Assembly (NCBI RefSeq): GCF_013753875.1 | Contig: NZ_SMDS01000002.1 | Location: forward strand, 21,114 to 85,113 | Reading direction: 5' to 3' | DNA length: 64,000 bases | Source of the DNA: Candidatus Pantoea persica | GTDB lineage: Bacteria > Pseudomonadota > Gammaproteobacteria > Enterobacterales > Enterobacteriaceae | Shown here: positions 51,922-62,586 of the stretch, piece by piece | Position numbering within the stretch: the stretch's first letter is position 1 | Layout of the letters: each line of letters opens with the position of its first letter | Notes under the pieces: model-generated | Told to the model about the DNA's origin: nothing | Database searches by the model: none | Seen by the model: only the letters and a program-made list of their open reading frames with translations | Made by a program: the position numbers and the translations under genes

Positions 51922-54900
51922 ATGAGTGAAAAAAGTATTGTTTTCATAGTGCGTAGCGCTAACGGAAAAAATGAAAGCGTTAAGGGATATAATGCTCAGC
52001 TGGGAAAAATTAGCGTTGCGTCAGGCAAACAATATCTGATCAAAAATGAAGAAAATAACTTCGCGCCAGAAAACGTGACGTTAAAACGCGCAGGCAACGA
52101 TCTGCTGGTTATTCAGGAGGGCGATGACTCGCCTTCGCTGGTGCTGGCCGATTACTTCGCCAATGCTGGCGAGCCGTCGCCCCTTTTGCTCGGCATGGCG
52201 GAAGACGGCATGATCTATTCCTATGTGCCGCTGTCAGGCAAAAGTTACGAAACGGGCTATCTGCTTACCGAAGGGCGGCTGGAAGCGGTCGCGCTGGGGG
52301 GTGATGCGGTTGAGTCGGGCGTGACGTTCTTTGCCGCGCAGGAAGAGAGCAACTATCTTTTCCGCTGTTCGGACTTCTCGCTGGCGCCGGCACGATAGGT
52401 GCTGACGCTGCCATTATTCATCACTATAACTAGGATGACGCCGCTTCCGGCGACGCTGCGCTGCCGCAGAGCCTGGGCATCAGCGAAATTGTCGATAGCA
52501 CCGGCGTCATCACCGGGGTGCTGGCGGATGGCGATATTACCGATGAATCTTTTCCGCACATCGCGGGACAGGGTACGGCAGGCAATATCGTCACGCTTTA
52601 CGACAACGGCAGCGCGATAGCCTCCGTGACGGTGGATGCGGACGGGCGCTGGCGCTGGACACCAGATGCCGCTTTCGCTGACGGATCCCATAAGCTCTAC
52701 ACCACCGAAGCCGATCCTGACGGCCGTGTAAGCGGCGCGTCCGCGACCATCACCATAACGGTCGACACCATCGCACCGGAAGAAGCCAAGGCGCCAGCCG
52801 CTGCGGATGATTTCGGCGATATCACCAGCGCGCTCAGCAGCGGCGACGTCACCGACGACGCGCAGCCTAAGCTCTCCGGCCGCGGCGACACGGGCAGCAC
52901 CGTGACGATCTACGACAACGGTGCGGCGATCGGCTCCGCCGTCGTCGGCGCGGACGGAAGCTGGCATTAGACGCCGGAGGCCGCGCTGGCGGACGGGGCG
53001 CACCGCCTGCGGGCGGCGGCGACGGACGTGGTAGGCAACGAGAGCGAGGCCTCGGCGGCGTTCAGCCTGCGGCTTGACTACACCGCCCCGGATGCGGCGA
53101 GGCTGGCGATCACCGGCTACCTGGACAACGCGGGCGAGGTGACTGGCAACTTGGTGAGCGGGGGCCGCAGCGACGATCCGACCCCGGTGATCAGCGGCAC
53201 CGGCACGGCGGGAGACCGGGTAGCGATCTACAGCACCCCCAACGGCGCCACCGCCCTGCTGGGCACGGTCACGGTGGAGGAGCACGGCAGCTGGCGGCTG
53301 GCGCTGGACGAGAGCGGTGCGCTAGCGGCAGGCACCCACGGCCTGACGGCAGTGTAGACGGACGCGGCGGGCATGACGACCGCCGCCGCGATCGTCACTG
53401 ATACGTCGCACGGTTTAGCTGTCGGCGATCTTTTCAACCACAGCGTTGACGCCGCCAACAGCGACGGGGTGACGCGCGACACTACCGTGACCATCACTGG
53501 CACGCTGAGCTAGATGCTGAAAACAGATAAATATCTGCAGATCACCTTTGATAACGGGGCGACGTGGGAGACGCTGCTGTTGGAAAGCGGCACGGAGTGG
53601 CGCTATCCGCTGGCGGAGGTGACGTAAAGCACGGCCTTCAATTTCAGTCTGCGTATCATCGACGGCGCAGGCAATATCGCGACCACGACGGCATTTGAAA
53701 AAATGCTATCAGGTTGTTGTCGATCTTACCGATCCTGAGGTACTGGCGCTGGCGCCCGCCGTAGCCGCTACGCTCAGCACCAGTGATGTGCTGATATTTG
53801 ACAGCAACACCTATGGCACGGTTGAGGCGGGCGCTATCGTTTCGCTGATCAGTGACGTCAACCAAAACGGTACCTGGTCGTTTGCTCAGAGCGTGCGCGG
53901 CACCAGTGGTACCAGTGCGGCGAACGCGCTACGCATCTACAGCGCCGATAACCTGACGGACTATACCTCCACCTGTCTGGCGGAGCCGAGCACGGCCAAC
54001 GGCGCCGAATACAATGTGAGCGGCCCCTGGTATGGACACTTCGTTAACTCCATGACCTTCGCGGATATCAACCGCGATGCTATACCGACATTATGTCGCA
54101 GGTGAGCGATTACAATAACGGCGGCCGTACGGCCTACTGGACGCAAAACGCCGACGGCAGCTGGCAAGCGCACGCGCTGGACCAGGGCACCCTGAATCAT
54201 TTGGGTGGCGTGATCGCCTACGACCGTGAAGGCGACGGTTATCTCGACTTTGTGCTGGCCGATTCCGCGTATGACTCGATCTCGTTTGTCAAAAACGTGA
54301 ACGGCACGCTGACCTACGAGTCGAATACGGGTTTCGCTAACGGTCATCCGGGCGGCGCGATACCCGCCGATCTGGGCGTTATGCATGAGGTCGGCGCGGT
54401 CGATATCGACAACAACGGCACCGTCGATATTACTGCGCACATCGACTACAATGGCGCGGGCGTGTCGGTGCAGAGTGACTACTCGCGCGGGCTGGGGATC
54501 CTCAACAACACCGTTAACGGCGACGGCATTACCAGCTTTAGTTCGGTAGGGCTACTATGCCAACGTCTTCCGTGCGGACGGCGGCACCTCTCTGGCCATC
54601 GACTGGAACCACGATGGGCTGATGGACATCATCGAGATCCCGCGTTCAGACGTAGATGACACGCCGACGCTCTATATGAACAGCGGCAACAACAACTGGC
54701 GCGCGGCGGGTATCGCCCTGACGGAAAACCCCTACAAGCGGGCTGACCGGCGCGGTCGCGCTCGATTACGACCGGGATGGCTCGATGGATCTGGTAGTTT
54801 ATAGCGCGGGAAGCGATACAGATGTCGTTTCCGGTGACGCTTCCGCGCCTACGTTACTAGTGAAAAACACTAATATCGCGGCGGACGGCACCAGCCTGAA

Positions 54901-55812
54901 GATTCGTATTTTGGACGGCAACGGCATTAACACCTTCTACAGCAACACTGTGGAGCTTTACAACTCGGCACGCGAACTGGTGGCGACCCAGCTGATCAAC
55001 CCGCAGGCGTCGGGCTCGAGCAACAGCATGGGCTGGTCAGCTTTTTCGGGCTGGACGCCAGTTAAACCTACTCGGTGCAGCTACTGCGCGTCACCAACGG
55101 CGTTGCGAACCATTTGGGCGCGACCGAGAGCATCGGCGGCTATACCAACGGCACGATGAACTAAACCTGGAGCGGCCTGACCACCGGTAAATCGCACGAT
55201 GCCTACGTGCTGACGGCGGAAAGCAGCGGCGACGCTAATTCTACCATCTGCAGCGGCGGCATTGTCGGCACCGGCTATAACGACACCTTCTTCAGTACGG
55301 CCGGTGACGATACCTATACCGGCGGCGGCTGGAACCTGATCGTCAGCGGGAATGCCATCTGGAGCGAAGAAGCCGGGCTGGACATCATCGACTATAGCAG
55401 TGCGCCAGGCGCGGTTAACGCCAACCTGATGACCTGAGTGGCAACCGTTCACGGCACGGATACCTTAATCGGCATCGAAGGGCGCCGGCGGCAACGGTCA
55501 CGATACAATACACGATTTTCACATCGGCGATCTGGCGACCGACAGTAATGCGGATCTTATCGATTTGAGCGAGCTGCTGGACTACACCGGCAGTCTCTCC
55601 TTCTATCAGGATGGGGGGGGCAGCTGCAGCTGGACTACGCCTCCAGAGACATCCTGAACTATCTGAAGGCAGATATATCCGGTAATAACACGGTCATCAG
55701 CCTCGATCGTGACGGCAGCGGTGGCGATTACAGCTTTACCGCAGTGGTGACGCTGGCCAATACCCAGACAGATCTCGTCACGCTGTTGCAGAATAACCAG
55801 ATCATGATTTAG
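51922..55812 (+). pseudogene. BapA-like large adhesin with type I secretion signal, broken
   Basis: Surface or biofilm adhesin. Residues 1-150 match the BapA-type prefix domain (MSEKSIVFIVRSANGKNESV). Bacterial Ig-like repeats follow (GSAIASVTVDADGRWRWTPD and GAAIGSAVVGADGSW). FG-GAP/VCBS-like repeats come next (TFADINRD; VDIDNNGTVDITAHIDYNG; IDWNHDGLMDI). A Ca-binding-type region leads to the type I secretion C-terminus ending LVTLLQNNQIMI. Frameshifts lie near 52395, 53690, 54075, 54550, 54740, 55065, 55485 and 55610. Stops include TAG 52968-52970 (SWH-TPEAALADG, a Trp in the previous repeat), TAG near 53356, TAG near 53512, TAA near 53626, TAA near 55162 and TGA near 55436. No secretion ATPase is in the window. 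Confidence 0.85.
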
Positions 55813-55924
55813 TGCGCTGGCCGCGCGTCGTTACTGACGGCGCGCGGCATAAATTGCCACTGAAAGGATTGTTCAACAACGTTATTGTCGATCGAAAAAT
55901 AATGTTAAAAATATGGAGTCCAGA

Positions 55925-56660
55925 ATGGATGCCAATATCATTACGATTGCGAGTAAATTAAAACTGTTAAGTTTTCTCTTATCCTCTTTTATTTCATTTG
56001 GGGCACAGGCAGAAAAAATCCCGCTTGCGTCTGGCAGTGAAAACAGTATAAATAATTTCGGCTACCGTTCAGTTCCTCAGGTTGTTCCCGAGCGGTCTCT
56101 GCTGGTTTATTACTATTCGAGCGATAATTAAACATGGGCCGATCAATATCTATATTGATAAAGCCTTTCACACCACGCTGCTTCCCGGCGAATTTACCCT
56201 GCTGTGCGTCGGGCCGGGCGAGCACAGCTTCGCCGCCGCGCTGGATGATGCGCCGCGCTACGCAAAAAAGACGCGGCCGGATACCAAAGCGCTGTTTAAA
56301 ATCGGGCAAACCTATTTTGTCCGCGCGGCAGTGGCGGACGGCAGCGTCAGCAACCAGCCCGTTGCGCGCATCAGCGCGGAGCGCGCTTGCCGCCATTCAG
56401 CGGCAGCACAGAATCGTCAACCGGGCCTCAGCCGTGAAGCCCTGTCAGTATACGGGCGGCGAAGGCGTCACGCTGGTGCAGGAGTCGGTGCTGTTTCGCT
56501 TTGCTGGCAGCCGCTACAAGGATCTGCTGCCGGAATCGCGCGTCAAGCTGGACACTATCATCGCGGTATTAAAAAAAGCTAGCCGCATTAATTCGATCAA
56601 TATCACCGGCTATACCGACGGCATCGGCTATGTTGGCAGCCTCAGCCCTCCCAGACGATA
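55925..56660 (+). pseudogene. OmpA-like envelope protein, frameshifted
   Basis: A signal peptide (KLKLLSFLLSSFISFGAQA) starts at ATG 55925 after GGAG. The middle domain HGPINIYIDKAFHTTLLPGE, then FTLLCVGPGEHSFAAAL, is followed by an OmpA-type domain (INITGYTDGIGYVGS) cut off before its peptidoglycan-binding end. Frameshifts lie near 56125 and near 56390. Such proteins often accompany large adhesin genes, as here. The end is arbitrary because the OmpA domain is truncated. Confidence 0.72.
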
Positions 56661-56675
56661 AACAAGGAAACGGAT

Positions 56676-57606
56676 ATGTTGCCAGCAACTCCACGCTTCG
56701 CCCTGATCGGCAGCGGCTTTATCGGCCAGGTGCACGCCGCCAACCTAGCGGCCCGTCCGGGCGCGCAGCTGGCGCTGGTGTGCGATCTCAACGACGCGCG
56801 CGCCGGGGCGCTGGCGTAGCGCTATGGCGCACGCGCGGGGTGGGGCGGTGAGGCGATCAACCGCGACGACATCGATGCGGTGCTGATCGCCAGCTCGACG
56901 CCCACCCATGCCGACTTTCTGGCGCAGGCGGTCAGCGCGGGCAAGGCGGTCTACTGTGATGTGAAAAGCTTATCGATCTGTCGCTGGCAAAGGCGCGTGC
57001 GGTGGTGGATCGGCTTGCGCCGCTGCGCGTTGCGGTCACCGTTGGCTTCAACCGGCGCTTCGACGCCAGCCATCAGCAGCTGCGGCAGCGCATTCAGCAA
57101 GGCGCTATCGGCGCGCCGGAACTGGTGCAGATGGCGTGCCGTGCCTCGCAGATGCCGTCGCTCGACTACCTGCGCGCCTCGGGCGGCCAGATGCGCGACT
57201 AGGAGATCCACTTTTTTGATCTGCTGCGCTTCCTGACCGCCGACGAGGTGGAAACCGTTGGCGCGCTGCGCGAATTCAACGACGTCGATACCTCGGTGCT
57301 GATTATGCAGTTCAGCTCCGGCACGCTGGCGCAGCTGGATAACACGCGCCGTACATGATGAGCACATCAGCGTGGTCGGCGCGCGCGGCATGCTCGTCTC
57401 GGAGCCACAGGCGGCGCGCAGCGCGACGCTCTATCAGGAGAACGGCATTACCGGGCCCGGTTTGTTTCCCGACTGGTTCAGCCGTGTGCGCGATACCTAC
57501 TACGCGCATCTGGACGCCTTTCTGCGCCAGCCCGGCGGCGAGAAGGTCGCTGAGCTGCCCGGCCTGGCGGACGGCCTGCGCCGCAGGCGATACCGACCGC
57601 CTTAGC
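56676..57606 (+). pseudogene. Inositol 2-dehydrogenase-like (Gfo/Idh/MocA), broken
   Basis: NAD-dependent sugar/inositol dehydrogenase. The Rossmann start MLPATPRFALIGSGFIGQVH, then LIASSTPTHADFL, is clear; the EKP motif region is frameshifted near 56965. TAG near 56818 (GALA-RYGARA) and TAG near 57200 (GGQMRD-EIHFFDLLRF, expected Gln) are in frame. A further stop and frameshift lie near 57355 before EHISVVGARGMLVSEP. The C-terminus is frameshifted. Convergent with the intact IolH-like gene, pointing to an inositol catabolic locus. Confidence 0.83.
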
Positions 57607-57626
57607 GATCCGCTCGCGGTCGCCCC

Positions 57627-58520
57627 TCAGTGCCGTCCGCGGCTCAGTAGCTCGCGCTCGATCAGCTCGCGCGTCTCCACCGCCTGCACCTTCATCTTCT
57701 CCGGGTAGCCGAACAGCGCAGAGGTGATAATGGATTCGCCGCCTACCTTGTAGGTACGGTTGGCGAAATTCATCTCGCGCAGCGTCTGGAACAGGGTATC
57801 GAAATCGACTTCGCCTTCGCCGACGCCGACGTGCTGGTGGATGGTGGCGTCGACACCCGGCGGGTTGACGATATAGCGGCAGTGCTTGGTGTGGTTCATG
57901 GTGTCTGCGATCAGCACGTGCGACAGATCGTCGCCGACGTACTCCAGCATCGGCCTGATGTCGCCCTTGCCGTTGTCATAGAAAAAGGTGTGTGGCACAC
58001 TGTAGAGATACTTCACGTTGTCGCTGCGGAACGACTTCACCATATCGGCGGTTTCGTTGCTGTTCTCGCAGAAGTCCCACGGGTGCGACTGGATCTCGAC
58101 GCGGATATTCTCGCGTTCGAAAATCGGCAGCAGCTCCTCCATCGAGCGGTAGAACATCTCTTCGCAGATCTCCGGCTCGTTAGGGTTGCCGGACAGCTCG
58201 GTGTTGATCACCTGCACGCCCATCTCCACCGCGATCTCAATCATGCGCTTCCAGTTTTTTACCGCCGCCTGGCGCCGCAACTCGTCCGGGCCGGACCAGC
58301 GGTAAACCACGATAAAAGATGAGAGCTCCACGCCGGTGGTGTTGAGGGCGTTTTTGTATTCGTGCATGGTTTCGCGGCTGGCTTTGGGGTGTTTGTAGAA
58401 CGGGTTGATCTGCGGATGGGGCGACTGTTCAATATATTTATATCCCCACTCGGCCACCTGGTGAACCATGCGGGTGATGTCCATATCTCGGATTACATCC
58501 ACGTCAAAAGCGATTTTCAT
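57627..58520 (-). CDS. iolH: IolH-like sugar phosphate isomerase/epimerase
   Basis: TIM-barrel xylose-isomerase-like protein of 297 residues, strongly resembling IolH of inositol clusters. It starts MKIAFDVDVIRDMDITRMVH. The blocks YIEQSPHPQINPFYKHPKAS, NTELSGNPNEPEICEEMFYR, and VNPPGVDATIHQHVGVGEGE carry His/Glu/Asp residues typical of the metal site. The exact reaction of IolH is not established. It is fully open although the dehydrogenase genes on both sides are broken. The start ATG has a poor ribosome site (TCCGGAGTTGTAAG). Confidence 0.85.
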   Translation of the reverse strand: MKIAFDVDVIRDMDITRMVHQVAEWGYKYIEQSPHPQINPFYKHPKASRETMHEYKNALNTTGVELSSFIVVYRWSGPDELRRQAAVKNWKRMIEIAVEMGVQVINTELSGNPNEPEICEEMFYRSMEELLPIFERENIRVEIQSHPWDFCENSNETADMVKSFRSDNVKYLYSVPHTFFYDNGKGDIRPMLEYVGDDLSHVLIADTMNHTKHCRYIVNPPGVDATIHQHVGVGEGEVDFDTLFQTLREMNFANRTYKVGGESIITSALFGYPEKMKVQAVETRELIERELLSRGRH

Positions 58521-58535
58521 CTTACAACTCCGGAG

Positions 58536-58983
58536 TCAAAGTGAGCGTTTTTCATTGAATGTCACGCCGATCTGGCGGCGCACCTCACATGGCGCACAGC
58601 GTCAGCAGCGAGGTGGTCAGCGAGCACGTTGGCGACTCAGGCAGGCTCTGGCCTAAGTGGTCGATCTTATGCCACAGTTGCTGGTAGCTGTTGGCGGGTT
58701 CTTCCCAGTGCAGGGTATGGCGCCTGTCGCTAGAGACCAGACGGAAGTTGCCCGGTGCGTGGAACTGGCCGTCAAGGGAGAGCGTCGCGTCCGGCAATCA
58801 CCGCCGTGCCCGGCGTGTTGCTGAACTGCGTGGTATGCAGTACCGACTGCATGCCGCCCGCGTGGGTAAACAGCATCGCTGTCTGGCCATTGACGCCGCC
58901 CGGACCGACGATGCTCCAGCGCAGCGCGGGAATAGCGTGCGCCTCAGGCAGTGCGGGCGAGGTAAGGCAGAGGGAAACATAGC
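58536..58983 (-). pseudogene. Gfo/Idh/MocA oxidoreductase, C-terminal fragment
   Basis: The piece reads ALPEAHAIPALRWSIVGPGG, MLFTHAGGMQSVLHTTQFSN, LDGQFHAPGNFRLVSSDRRH and EVRRQIGVTFNEKR. This is the substrate-binding C-terminal domain of a sugar/inositol oxidoreductase. The Rossmann half is missing. Frameshifts lie near 58793 (after VIAGR) and near 58590 (CAM to EVRRQ). It is upstream of and co-directional with iolH, about 15 bases apart, so it was probably its operon partner. Confidence 0.78.
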
Positions 58984-59341
58984 ATCTCCATAATTATTAG
59001 CCTGTTGTGGCGCCGGGCGGCTGACCGCGCCGCCGTCAGGCTTCCACCACTATAGAAAGCCTGACGCAGCCTCTCTAACCTTTTGATGATGGGATTCCAT
59101 CAACGCTAACGTACTGCCCGGAGTTTTACCAAATTTTTTTTCTGAATAAAACACGAAAAGGAATATATTTTTCATTTTGCGAAGGGGATAAAACTTGCTC
59201 TGCGCGCGGGTTGATTACGTGGCGCGGCGGACAGGCAGGAAGGCAGAGCGAAACAGATATTTCGCCATCTGGCGGGTAAGGGGAAGAAAATGAAGGTGCG
59301 CCATGCCGTCCGCGGTTTTCAGGCGAACGGCGGGCCTGACA
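58984..59341. other. Intergenic stretch, no gene recognised
   Basis: About 360 bases between the inositol remnant and the flhC remnant. There is an AT-rich part around 59090-59190. No gene, stem-loop or operator could be supported. Confidence 0.4.
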
Positions 59342-59672
59342 TTAGTTCACGGCGACAGCCTGGCGCGCCTCATCGCCGTGGCTCTTCTTGCTGGCGCGCG
59401 AAGGCGGATGGCACAGGCTGCGGATAAACTGGGCGCTGGTATAGCGCGCGGTAGAGATAAAATTACTGCCGCACGCTGCGCAGGCCACCTATTCCAGCAT
59501 CGCGCAGCTTTCGCAGGGGAACAGCCGTTAATCTATTTTTATAGAGGCGCAATAATTTCCTGCGGCTGAGCGTGGTTTCACTTTCTAATACCTGCATACG
59601 CGCGCTGGCGGAAATTAACGCCATCGCAATATGGATATCGTTGACTTCATAGAGGATGCTTTGCTCGCTCAT
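59342..59672 (-). pseudogene. flhC: Flagellar master regulator FlhC, internal deletion
   Basis: FlhC, with FlhD, activates class II flagellar genes. The N-terminus [20 protein letters not shown], then [20 protein letters not shown], matches FlhC. About 80 residues in the middle are missing. The zinc-site region follows in another frame: [14 protein letters not shown], then SAQFIRSLCHPPSRA. One of the four Cys ligands (CSLC in E. coli) is Arg here. The end is at TAA 59342-59344. It lies 10 bases after flhD. Confidence 0.85.
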
Positions 59673-59682
59673 TGCATGGTCA

Positions 59683-60030
59683 TCACTTTGCCGTGTCAGC
59701 GGCGGGAAGAGTATGAAGGAGATCGGTGGACAAAATGATGCCGGTATGGACGTGCTGCCGTGCATCGATACACGAATCCTTCGTCAGAAAATCGATAACC
59801 GCTTAGCTGCTGATGCGCAGCTGACAAATTAACTGGTTGGTCGAGGCGAGTTTTATCGGCTGAGGCACGGAGATATTTTTCAGACTCTCCATTAACGCCT
59901 CCGTTAAGCCCAGGCGAAAGTGGGCGGCTTCTTTATCCTCTTTAATGAGTGTTTGCGCTAAAAGTAAATAGGGGAGATTCAGGTCATTAATATTTTGTAC
60001 ATTATTATATTGCTCAGGAATTTTTTGCAT
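59683..60030 (-). pseudogene. flhD: Flagellar master regulator FlhD, one premature stop
   Basis: The frame of 115 codons has full FlhD length. NINDLNLPYLLLAQTLIKED and LASTNQLICQLRISS match FlhD. A TAA at about codon 76 interrupts it; [20 protein letters not shown], then [12 protein letters not shown], continues in the same frame. This single substitution is the only lesion. FlhD residues needed for the FlhC complex lie on both sides of the stop. Confidence 0.87.
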
Positions 60031-60302
60031 TGCTTTTCTCGATTAACATCGTGCAGTTGTTATTTCATTCATGACCACGATAAATTAGTATCGGAAAGGT
60101 TAGTGAATATTCAATAAGCCTGGAGTTAAAAACGGAAATAGTGATCTCAATCAATTATCACCCTTTCACTTTTCCGCTCCGCGCGAAATAAAATCTGCTG
60201 CCTGAGGTTTTGCTGTTTCCCGGCGCAGAGGCCATGCTAGGCGGCAACTGCACGCTGGCTGCGATGGGGAAACACCTTATTTATGCTTTTTGCGGCGCGT
60301 GA

Positions 60303-60680
60303 TTAAAAGGTGATGCTGGTTGCCAGCTCATCCACTAGCCGCACCACGCGATGACTCGCCGCCTCCATGCCGGCGCTGTCCTGATTGAAGAAGGCCTCCA
60401 GCGCCGTGCGTCCGCTGGCATGCACCTCGGCATGGGGCTGCTCAAGCTGGCGGTAAGCCTCAAGGTGAGCGAAGTGTTTGCCTTCCCCTTTGTTGTACCA
60501 TTTTCCCAGTCGGCAGTCGGTATGGGTATTGACGCGGTAATCGGCCTCTTTATCTAGCAGCAGCTGGTAGACCTGCAGCTTCCAGATCATATGATCCAGC
60601 TTGACGGTATTGAGAAACTGCAGCGTGGAGATAAAGGCGATAATCGACTGCATCTTGGCGGAGCGGGAGATCACGAACTC
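60303..60680 (-). pseudogene. Chemoreceptor zinc-binding (CZB) domain protein, fused to FlhA
   Basis: The open frame 60303-60893 starts in FlhA and passes at about 60680 into a CZB domain: ISRSAKMQSIIAFISTLQFL, then NTVKLDHMIWKLQVYQLLLD, THTDCRLGKWYNKGEGKHF and HAEVHASGRTALEAF. The zinc ligands of CZB are visible (His in LDH, Cys in HTDCRLGKWY, His in AHLEAY and PHAEVH). The N-terminal half of this former sensor or diguanylate cyclase is lost. The fusion is in frame and the downstream part is intact. Confidence 0.83.
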
Positions 60681-61980
60681 CTCGTCGATCCAGATGGCAG
60701 GCAGCTGGAAGGCTGGATCCCGCCCGTGAACGCCCTCCAGCTCGCCCTCCGCGCAGCCGGGATCGATCGCCATCCAGCGCTCGGGATGGACCTCGCCGCT
60801 GGTGATCTCCACTCCGTTCAGCAAGATGCGGTAGGCGGTGGGCTTCAGGTCGAGATTGTCGCAAATATGGATGGCGGGCGGCAGAAATCCCATGCTCTGG
60901 GCGAATTTTTACGTATGCCGCGAATGCGCGTCAGCAGCTGCCTCTCCTGCGCGCTGTCCACTAGCGGGATCAGGCGATAGCCCACCTCCAGCCCCAGCAC
61001 ATCCTCCAGCGCTACGTCTGACTAGGAGGCCTCTGGCGCCTGTTCAGCCTCGCTGACGGCACCGCCCGGCTGAGCAGGGGACGCGGCGCGCTGGTTTGCT
61101 GGCCGCGCAGCCACCAGGCGAGGGCGAGCAGCGCGGCGGTAAAGAGTAAAAACATCAGGTTAGGCATGCCGGGAATGATCCCCAGCAGGCCGATAACCCC
61201 GGCGGCCAGCAGCATCACGCGCGGATTGTTAAACAGCTGGCTGACCATCTGTTCGCTGACGTCCGCCTCGGTTGAGACGCGGGTCACGATCACCCCCGCC
61301 GCCGCCGTCGAGACGATCAGCGCCGGGATCTGCGCCACCAGCCCGTCGCCGATGGTCAGCAGGGCATAGGTCTGTGCCGTATCGGCGAACGACAGGTCGT
61401 GCTGCAGCATGCTGATCACCAGCCCGCCCGATAATATTGATCGCCATAATCAGCAGCCCGGCGATGGTGTCACCGCGCACGAACTTGCTGGCGCCGTCCA
61501 TCGAGCCGTAGAAATCGGACTCCTGCGTCACCTTGCGACGGCGGCGCTTCGCCTCCTCTTCGCCGATCAAACCGGCATTGAGATCGGCGTCGATGGTCAT
61601 CTGCTTGCCGAGCATGCCGTCCAGCACGAAGCGCGCGCCCACTTCGGCAATGCGTCCCGCCCCTTTGGTGGTCACCATAAAGTTAATGATGATCAGGATG
61701 GCGAAGACGATGATGCCGATGGTGAAGTTGCCGCCCACCAGAAAGTAGCCGAACGCCTCGACCACGCGGCCGGCGGCGCTGGCGCCGGTGTGGCCTTTTA
61801 TCAGGATGATGCGGGTCGAGGCGATATTGAGTGCGAGGCGCAGCAGGGTTGAGCACAGCACCACCACAGGGAAGGAGGAGAAATCGAGCGTGTTCTAGCG
61901 TAAACATTGCCACCAGTAGGATCATCAGCGCCAGGATAATGTAAAAGGTAAGCAGCTGGTCAAGCATAAACTCCAGCGGC
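60681..61980 (-). pseudogene. flhA: Flagellar export protein FlhA, broken and fused at both ends
   Basis: FlhA is the main inner-membrane component of the flagellar export gate. The N-terminus is lost; EFMLDQLLTFYIILALMILL is joined directly to FlhB. The core includes [20 protein letters not shown] and [20 protein letters not shown], with [19 protein letters not shown]. Frameshifts lie near 61900 and near 61430. TAG at 61022-61024 replaces the Trp of EASWNDV. A lost A near 60908 shifts RIRGIRKKFAQSMGF. The cytoplasmic domain ends after LPAIWIDE, where the CZB domain begins. Confidence 0.88.
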
Positions 61981-62544
61981 GCGGCCTGCAGCATCGGGAT
62001 CTGGTGCGCGGCGCCTTTGTCGCGAATGCGCTGCGCAATCTCGCCGGCGCCTTTCGCCAGCACCACCGGGGCGCGCATGCTGCTCGCCTGCCAGCACAGC
62101 GCGACGGAGTAGTGCGTTGGGTTGTTGATAATGACGTCCGCTTTCGGCACCTGCTCCATCATTCGGCTGCGCGCCAGCGCGTGGCGCAGCTATTTCAGGC
62201 GGCCTTTGACCTGCGGATCGCCTTCGCTCTGCTTCAGCTCGTCGCGGATCTTCTCACGGCTCATGCGCAGTTTTTTCAGGTGGCTCATCAGCTGATAGAA
62301 CACGTCATAGCCCACCATCGGTGCCAGCGCGACGATGGCCACGCAGGCGGCGACGGCCACGGCGTAAAGCGCCAGCGTTAGCGACAGCAGCGCGCCGGCG
62401 CGGAACGTCAGCGCTCAATCCGCCAGCAGCATCAGCCATGAGGTCAGCTCTTTCGAGCGCGGAATGGTTCCCTATTCCCACGCTTTATTGTCGTCGCTGG
62501 GGCGTGGGCTCTTCGATTTTTTCAACGTATCTCTCTTCAGACAC
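61981..62544 (-). pseudogene. flhB: Flagellar export protein FlhB, broken and fused to FlhA
   Basis: FlhB switches export substrate specificity by self-cleavage at NPTH. It starts at GTG with [17 protein letters not shown], where a frameshift follows. TAG appears in KAWE-GTIPRSKELTSWLML. Three membrane helices are deleted before ALLSLTLALYAVAVAACVAI. TAG near 62191 replaces the Gln of KGRIRQ. VPKADVIINNPTHYSVAL still carries the cleavage site. At IPMLQAAPL the frame passes into FlhA near 61976. Confidence 0.86.
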
Positions 62545-62586
62545 GGGCTGCTCGGCAAGATCGTGGCGGGCGGGAGAGATCGGGCA

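Noticed and set aside
52518..53350. Repeated blocks in the adhesin as a CRISPR-like or tandem DNA repeat
   Set aside because: The repeats are protein-level Ig-like domains with diverged DNA, not short exact repeats with spacers.
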